Part shown: positions 59,446-64,000 of the stretch, one piece after another
Layout of the letters: each line of letters opens with the position of its first letter
How positions within the stretch are numbered: position 1 is the first letter of the stretch
Origin: Streptomyces olivaceoviridis
Lineage (GTDB): Bacteria; Actinomycetota; Actinomycetes; Streptomycetales; Streptomycetaceae
Assembly (NCBI RefSeq): GCF_014650115.1
Contig: NZ_BMUI01000032.1
Span: forward strand, 1-64,000
Direction of reading: 5' to 3'
Length of the DNA stretch: 64,000 nt
Position numbers and translations under genes: made by a program
Notes under the pieces: model-generated
Database searches by the model: none
Seen by the model: only the letters and a program-made list of their open reading frames with translations
Told to the model about the DNA's origin: nothing

Positions 59446-60867
59446 ATGATCGAGGCTGTCGGCCTGACCAAGCGCTACGGCGACAAGACCGCCGTGTACA
59501 ACCTTTCCTTCCAGGTGCGGCCAGGAGCCGTGACCGGCTTCCTCGGGCCCAACGGCTCGGGCAAGTCCACGACGATGCGGATGATCCTCGGGCTGGACAA
59601 CCCCACGTCCGGGGCGGTCACCATCGGCGGCTACCCGTACCGCAAGCTGCCCAACGCCCCCCGGCAGGTCGGCGCGCTGCTCGACGCCAAGGCCGTGCAC
59701 GGCGGCCGGAGCGCCCGCAACCACCTGCTGAGCCTGGCCCAGCTCTCCGGCATCCCGGCGCGGCGCGTGGACGAGGTGCTCGGCGTGGTCGGCCTCCAGG
59801 ATGTGGCCAAAAAGCGCTCCAAGGGCTTCTCTCTCGGCATGGGCCAGCGCCTCGGCATCGCCGCCGCGCTGCTCGGCGACCCGCAGGTGCTGCTCTTCGA
59901 CGAGCCGGTCAACGGCCTCGACCCCGAGGGCATCCTCTGGGTCCGCAACCTGATGAAGGCCCTCGCCGCCGAGGGCCGTACGGTCTTCGTCTCCTCCCAC
60001 CTGATGAGCGAGATGGCGCTGACCGCCGACCACCTCATCGTCATCGGGCGCGGACAACTGCTCGCCGACATGAGCGTGAAGGACTTCATCTCGGCCAACT
60101 CGGCCGACTTCGCGCGCGTGCGCACCCCGGACACCGAGCCGCAGCTGCGCGAGAAGCTGTCCTCCGCGCTCACCGGGGCGGGCGGGCACGTGCTGCCCGA
60201 GCAGGACGGCGCGCTCCGGGTCACCGGACTGCCGCTGCCCCGGATCAGCGACCTCGCGCACGAGTCGGGCGTCCGGCTGTGGGAGCTGTCCCCGCACCAG
60301 GCCTCGCTTGAGGAGGCGTACATGCGGATGACGCAGGGCGCCGTGGACTACCGCTCGACCATCGACCAGAAGGCGGGCCTCCAGCAGCCGCTGCCGCCCG
60401 GCGTCCAGCCGCCCATGCCGGTACCGGGCCAGGGCCAGCCCGGCTGGTACGCCCCGCCACCGCCCCAGCAGGGCGGCCAGCCCTTCGGGATGCCTCCGGC
60501 GGGCCCGTACGGCGGTGCCCCGGCGGCCGGGTACGGCGCTCCGGGCGCGGCACCGGGTACGGCGCCCGGTGGCGCGGCGGGGGCGGCGGGGGCGGCCAAC
60601 CCGTACGCGCGGCCGAGCGCCCAGGGGCAGGCACCGGCCCAGCCGGCCGGACAGGCACCGCAGGCTCCCTCCGCCGGTCCGGCGCCGCAGGACCAGCCGC
60701 CCGCCCTGGCCAAGACGACGCCGGCGGCCCCGGCGGGCGCCGCCGCCCCGCAGGTCCCCGCCGCCCCTTCCGCCCCGCAGCAGGCACCCGCGGCGGCTCC
60801 CCCGGCCGCCGCTCCCGCCTCCGCCTCCGCCCCCGCCGACCCGACCCAGCCCGAGGACGCCCGATGA
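59446..60867 (+). CDS. ABC transporter ATP-binding protein with long Pro/Ala-rich tail (export cassette 2)
   Basis: A 473-residue ATPase. Residues 1-310 match cassette 1 (Walker A GPNGSGKST, signature LGMGQRLGIAAALLGDPQVLLFDEPVNGLDPEG). The remaining 150 residues are Pro/Ala/Gln/Gly-rich and disordered (AGAAGAANPYARPSAQGQAPAQPAGQAPQAPSAGPAPQ), with no family I know. The start is ATG 59446; GTG 59437 is 9 bp upstream. The tail may tether the complex or be a low-complexity expansion. Cassette 1's ATPase lacks it. Confidence 0.9.
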   Translation: MIEAVGLTKRYGDKTAVYNLSFQVRPGAVTGFLGPNGSGKSTTMRMILGLDNPTSGAVTIGGYPYRKLPNAPRQVGALLDAKAVHGGRSARNHLLSLAQLSGIPARRVDEVLGVVGLQDVAKKRSKGFSLGMGQRLGIAAALLGDPQVLLFDEPVNGLDPEGILWVRNLMKALAAEGRTVFVSSHLMSEMALTADHLIVIGRGQLLADMSVKDFISANSADFARVRTPDTEPQLREKLSSALTGAGGHVLPEQDGALRVTGLPLPRISDLAHESGVRLWELSPHQASLEEAYMRMTQGAVDYRSTIDQKAGLQQPLPPGVQPPMPVPGQGQPGWYAPPPPQQGGQPFGMPPAGPYGGAPAAGYGAPGAAPGTAPGGAAGAAGAANPYARPSAQGQAPAQPAGQAPQAPSAGPAPQDQPPALAKTTPAAPAGAAAPQVPAAPSAPQQAPAAAPPAAAPASASAPADPTQPEDAR

Positions 60868-61748
60868 GCACCCACCAGCCCCCCATGCCGCAGGCTCCGG
60901 CCGCCGCGCCTGACTGGCAGGCGGCGCCCGGCGGGCCGTACCCCGGCTACACCTCGCCCATCCCGGTCGTGCGCACCCACCTCGGGCACGCGCTGGCCTC
61001 CGAGTGGACGAAGATCCGGTCGGTGCGCTCCACGATGTGGACGATCGGCGTGTTCGTGCTGCTCGTCGTCGGCATCGGCCTGCTGACCGGCGCGCTGGTC
61101 GAGGCCAACTCCGACTCCACCAGCCTGTCCGGCGAGAACCCGCTGTCGTTCGGCTTCTTCGGCCTGCTCCTCGGCAGCATCTGCATCATCACGCTCGGCG
61201 TGCTGACCACGGCGTCGGAGTACGGCACCGGCATGATCCGGACGACGATGACCGCGTGCCCCAGCCGGGCCCGGGTGCTCGCCGCCAAGTCGATCGTGTT
61301 CTTCGCCCTCGCCTTCGTGGTCACCCTGGTCACCTCCGGCTTCGTGGCCATGGTCCACGCGTCCCTGCTCGGGAACACCGGCGCCCGCACCCCGACCGGC
61401 GGCGACTGGTTCAAGGCCACCGTCGGCATCAGCCTCTACATGGCGCTGCTCGGCCTGCTCTCGCTGCTCATCGGCTCGGTCATCCGGCACTCCGCGGGCG
61501 CCATCACCATCATGATCGGCGTGCTGCTCGCGCCGCTGGTGCTCGCGCTGTTCATGGTGACGGAGTCGCTGGACAAGCTGCGCCAGTGGCTCTTCGAGTA
61601 CTCGATCCCGAACCAGCTGAGCGTCTTCTACGCCAACTCCCTGACCGAGTCCGGCCCGTCCGGCTGGGACCCGCTGTGGATCATGATCGGCGTGACGGCG
61701 GCGGTCTACGCGGGGGCGTACGCGCTGCTCCAGAACCGGGACGTGTGA
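60864..61748 (+). CDS. ABC transporter permease (export cassette 2)
   Basis: A 294-residue ABC-2 permease overlapping the ATPase stop by 4 bases (ATGA). About 40 disordered residues (MSTHQPPMPQAPAAAPDWQAAPGGPYPGYTSP) precede six hydrophobic segments. EYGTGMIRTTMTACPSR matches the cassette 1 motif. The two permeases and two ATPases come from one duplication. Confidence 0.92.
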   Translation: MSTHQPPMPQAPAAAPDWQAAPGGPYPGYTSPIPVVRTHLGHALASEWTKIRSVRSTMWTIGVFVLLVVGIGLLTGALVEANSDSTSLSGENPLSFGFFGLLLGSICIITLGVLTTASEYGTGMIRTTMTACPSRARVLAAKSIVFFALAFVVTLVTSGFVAMVHASLLGNTGARTPTGGDWFKATVGISLYMALLGLLSLLIGSVIRHSAGAITIMIGVLLAPLVLALFMVTESLDKLRQWLFEYSIPNQLSVFYANSLTESGPSGWDPLWIMIGVTAAVYAGAYALLQNRDV

Positions 61749-61788
61749 GAGCCGGGACGTCCAAGAGCGGGGACGGTAGCCGTACGGC

Positions 61789-62121
61789 TCAGAACCTCGG
61801 CGCGTTACGGGACCGCTGCACCCGCGTGGTGCGGCGGTCCTTCGCGTTCCAGCAGGCCTTGTGCCAGTGCCGGCGGTCGTCGACGCCCGCGTACTGCGGC
61901 CAGGCCACCACGTGCGGGACACCCGAGGGGATCAGCTGGTCGCAGCCCGGGCAGCGGTAGGTCTTGCCCTCCGCGCCGGCCCCGGCGACATGGCGCACGC
62001 TCCACTCCTCGCCCTGCCAGCTCTCCGTGGACTGCCAGCCGCCGTACCGGCCGGCGGGGTCGTCCTCGGCGCTCCGGCCCGACGATCCGGCTGCCTTCGG
62101 TCGGTTGCGACGCGGGGACAC
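61789..62121 (-). CDS. Small protein with a Cys/His cluster
   Basis: A 110-residue protein of unknown function. The central segment is YRCPGCDQLIPSGVPHVVAWPQYAGVDDRRHWHKACWNAKDRR. Two Cys (CPGC), several His and one Cys (HWHKACW) fit a zinc-binding ribbon. Basic ends suggest nucleic-acid binding. GTG 62121 has AGAGGT 7 bases upstream. It is convergent with ABC cassette 2. Confidence 0.72.
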   Translation of the reverse strand: MSPRRNRPKAAGSSGRSAEDDPAGRYGGWQSTESWQGEEWSVRHVAGAGAEGKTYRCPGCDQLIPSGVPHVVAWPQYAGVDDRRHWHKACWNAKDRRTTRVQRSRNAPRF

Positions 62122-62353
62122 GGGACACCTCTCGGGGCTATACAGGGAGCACGGCTCCATCCAGCCTACGCGCCGTCGAGGCGGGTACGCGTGGGGTACG
62201 CGGAGGGAACCAACCCGTACAAGTCCCCCTCCCGTGCGACCCATTCTCCTGACAATCCGCAAATCCCTTCGGCCGGGCCGTGTCCTGGGCACGTGTCAGA
62301 CGGTTATGCCGGGTGGGGAGCTCCGGGTCGGAGCCAAGGAAGCAGGAAATGCG

Positions 62354-63382
62354 ATGCACGTAGGAAGTTTTGTGCTGGCGGCCCAGTTCCCGGGCCAGGG
62401 CCCGGGGGAGGCCCTGCACCGGGCCGTCCGCTCGGCGGAGGTCGCCGAGCACTCCGGGCTGGACACGGTCTGGCTCGCCGAGCACCACTTCGTGCCCTAC
62501 GGCACATGCCCGTCCGCGGTCACCCTGGCCGCGCTGCTGCTCGGCCGCACCCGCCGCATCCGGGTCGGCACGGCCGTCAGCGTACTGCCCACGGCCCACC
62601 CGGTCGCCCTCGGCGAGCAGGCCGCACTGCTGCACCTGACCAGCGGCGGGCGGTTCACGCTGGGCGTCGGGCGCGGTGGCCCCTGGGTGGACCTGGAGGT
62701 GTTCGGCACGGGACTGGAGGCGTACGAACACGGGTTCCCGGAGTCGCTCGATCTGCTGCTGCGCTGGCTGGGCGAACCGTCCGTGGCGGCCTCCGGGGAG
62801 CGGTTCTGCTTCCGCGAGGTGCCGGTCGTCCCCCGCCCGTCGGAGGCCCTGACGGACGCGCCCGGCCCCGAGGTCGTCCTCGCCTGCACCTCACCGGCGA
62901 GCGTACGGCTGGCCGCGGAGCGCGGGCTGCCCATGCTGCTCGGCATGCACGTCGGGGACGAGGAGAAGGCCGAGATGGTCGCCCTGTGGCGGCGCTGCGC
63001 CCGCACGGCGGGCCGGCCGGCCGAGGAGATCGCGGGCGCCGCCCATGTCTCCGCCGGGGTCTGCCAGCTCGCCGACCGGCGCACGGACGCGGTGGAGACG
63101 CTGCTGAAGGCGATGCCCGGCTGGCTGCGGCAGGGCCTGGACGCCCATGTGACGGTGGACGGACGGGCGCGCTCGATGCGCGACCCGTACGCCTACACCG
63201 AACTGCTCTGCGGACTGCACCCGGTGGGCACCCCGCGGCTCGCCGCCGACCGGCTCGCGGCGACCTCGGAGCGCACCGGCATCTCCCGCTTCGCCCTCCT
63301 GGTGGAGGGCTCGGGCGACCTCGCGGCCACGGAGGAGAACCTACGGCGCCTGGGCGCCGAGGTGCTGCCCCAGCTGCGCTGA
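62354..63382 (+). CDS. LLM-class flavin-dependent oxidoreductase
   Basis: A 342-residue luciferase-like monooxygenase (F420- or FMN-dependent). Features: DTVWLAEHHFVPYG, GTAVSVLPTAHPVALGEQAALLHLTSGGRFTLGVGRGGPW, and the C-terminal GTPRLAADRLAATSERTGISRFALLVEGSG. The HHF block near residue 43 and the loop GVGRGG are typical of cofactor binding. AGGA lies 7 bases before ATG 62354. It lies alone. Substrate and cofactor cannot be told apart from the sequence. Confidence 0.9.
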   Translation: MHVGSFVLAAQFPGQGPGEALHRAVRSAEVAEHSGLDTVWLAEHHFVPYGTCPSAVTLAALLLGRTRRIRVGTAVSVLPTAHPVALGEQAALLHLTSGGRFTLGVGRGGPWVDLEVFGTGLEAYEHGFPESLDLLLRWLGEPSVAASGERFCFREVPVVPRPSEALTDAPGPEVVLACTSPASVRLAAERGLPMLLGMHVGDEEKAEMVALWRRCARTAGRPAEEIAGAAHVSAGVCQLADRRTDAVETLLKAMPGWLRQGLDAHVTVDGRARSMRDPYAYTELLCGLHPVGTPRLAADRLAATSERTGISRFALLVEGSGDLAATEENLRRLGAEVLPQLR

Positions 63383-63396
63383 CCGGCCCCCCACGC

Positions 63397-63419
63397 GCAA
63401 GCCACCTGGGGGGGCTTGC
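63397..63419. terminator. Hairpin between the LLM oxidoreductase and the SCO5389-type gene
   Basis: GCAAGCC (63397-63403) pairs with GGCTTGC (63413-63419) between convergent genes, 15 bp past the first stop. Confidence 0.5.
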
Positions 63420-63501
63420 CGCCCCGGTCCTCGATGCACCTCCCCCGCGGGTGGAACGGCAAGCCGGCGGCTGTCCGTCTCGGCCGTACCGGAACCGCGC
63501 G

Positions 63502-63894
63502 TCAGCAGTCCCGGAGCTCCGGCGACTGGTTCAGCAACTGGTTGCGCACCGACGTGAAGCGGGCCAACGTCTCGTCCACCGAGGCGTCCAGCGGGAAGAC
63601 CGCCACGCGGTGGCAGTTCTGGAAGGCCAGCCGCACACCGAAGTGCCGCTGCAACGCGCCGCGTATCGCGTCACTCGCGAGCGCACGCAGCAGCTGACCG
63701 CGTGCCTGCTCGTCCGGCGGGGGCGTCTGGTTGTCGGCGAAGGGTCCGCCGTCCACCTTCAGCTGTGCCACCAGGGAGCTGATCATCTCCCATGCGTAAG
63801 GCAGGGAGGTCCGGACGCAGTCGACGAATGCTGCTTCGTCGACCTCGCCTCGCTCGGCCTGTTCGAGTAGGGCCGGTGAGACGTCGAGCGACAT
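63502..63894 (-). CDS. SCO5389 family protein
   Basis: A 130-residue actinobacterial protein of unknown function: MSLDVSPALLEQAERGEVDEAAFVDCVRTSLPYAWEMISSLVAQLKVDGGPFADNQTPPPDEQARGQLLRALASDAIRGALQRHFGVRLAFQNCHRVAVFPLD. Soluble and mainly helical. ATG 63894 has GGAG 6 bases upstream. The family is conserved and syntenic in Streptomyces, next to a NucS/EndoMS-type gene in S. coelicolor (outside this window). The last 106 bases of the window are its leader. Confidence 0.87.
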   Translation of the reverse strand: MSLDVSPALLEQAERGEVDEAAFVDCVRTSLPYAWEMISSLVAQLKVDGGPFADNQTPPPDEQARGQLLRALASDAIRGALQRHFGVRLAFQNCHRVAVFPLDASVDETLARFTSVRNQLLNQSPELRDC

Positions 63895-64000
63895 GGGTTC
63901 TCCTCTCGCACCCCCGAAGAGCAGGGGTTGCCGGACAGATAGGGGAGTTCGCGATTTCGAACACGCTCGGTACAGGGGCCGCAACCTCCCGTTCCTACGG

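Noticed and set aside
63397..63425. A GGGGCTTGC stretch resembling a rifamycin-associated element
   Set aside because: It lies between two convergent gene ends rather than upstream of a gene, and its arms fit a terminator better.
1..64000. tRNA, rRNA, insertion sequences and integrase-type attachment sites
   Set aside because: None was recognised by eye in the intergenic regions; the NLR island has no integrase or obvious flanking repeats.

Overview
The window is chromosomal DNA of a Streptomyces or very close relative. The evidence is very high GC, GC-rich third codon positions, many GTG starts, frequent 4-base stop/start overlaps, and genes found only in this group: the hyphal-tip coiled-coil proteins Scy and FilP, an XRE/DUF5753-DUF397 pair, and an SCO5389-type protein. 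From memory, gene order resembles the conserved core around SCO5389-SCO5442 of S. coelicolor, read in the opposite direction, with some insertions.

Layout. 1-4.6 kb: alpha-glucan/trehalose genes (end of treS, maltokinase, glgB). 4.6-12.8 kb: a lipoprotein, a HelD-like RNA polymerase motor, a probable small RNA at the helD 5' end, a DUF2127 membrane protein, a drug-exporter/TetR pair with a triple operator, and a dicarboxylate symporter. 12.9-15.2 kb: the two-component system that probably controls that symporter. 15.1-22.4 kb is accessory: two inverted NB-ARC/TPR (NLR-like) proteins flanking a membrane protein and a nucleoside-phosphorylase-like effector, then a decayed anti-sigma-type ATPase and an XRE/DUF397 pair. 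22.4-25.6 kb: a sugar ABC importer without its own ATPase. 25.6-31.7 kb: central metabolism (pfkA, pta-ackA, pyk). 31.8-36.2 kb: a DUF6230/DUF6114 envelope cluster and a thioredoxin-TPR protein. 36.4-42.8 kb: isobutyryl-CoA mutase, regulators and small membrane proteins. 42.9-46.9 kb: three tandem AIM24 genes, a MarR regulator and an MFS transporter. 47.0-50.5 kb: meaB, a thiolase and methylmalonyl-CoA epimerase. 50.6-55.9 kb: scy and filP. 55.9-64 kb: a beta-propeller membrane protein, two tandem ABC export cassettes, a zinc-ribbon protein, an LLM flavin oxidoreductase and an SCO5389-type protein.

Functional links. TreS, maltokinase and GlgB belong to the GlgE route from trehalose to glucan. 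PfkA, Pyk and Pta-AckA form lower glycolysis and acetate overflow. IcmA, MeaB, the epimerase and the thiolase all handle branched or C4/C5 acyl-CoAs. Scy and FilP form the apical cytoskeleton.

Most notable observations. (1) A candidate NLR immune island at 15.1-20.8 kb: a nucleoside-phosphorylase-like protein ends in a Gly-rich motif that is repeated almost exactly at the N-terminus of the divergent NLR. It is separated from a second NLR by a single apparent frameshift, and that second NLR carries a TTA (bldA) codon. (2) An unannotated RNA of about 105 nt at 7816-7921 with a near-consensus promoter and a clear intrinsic terminator, antisense to the helD leader. (3) Seven degenerate copies of the 3' end of meaB in the 600 bp beyond its stop. 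(4) Several clear operators, including three 18-bp palindromes between the exporter and its TetR regulator. No tRNA, rRNA, insertion sequence or CRISPR array was seen.
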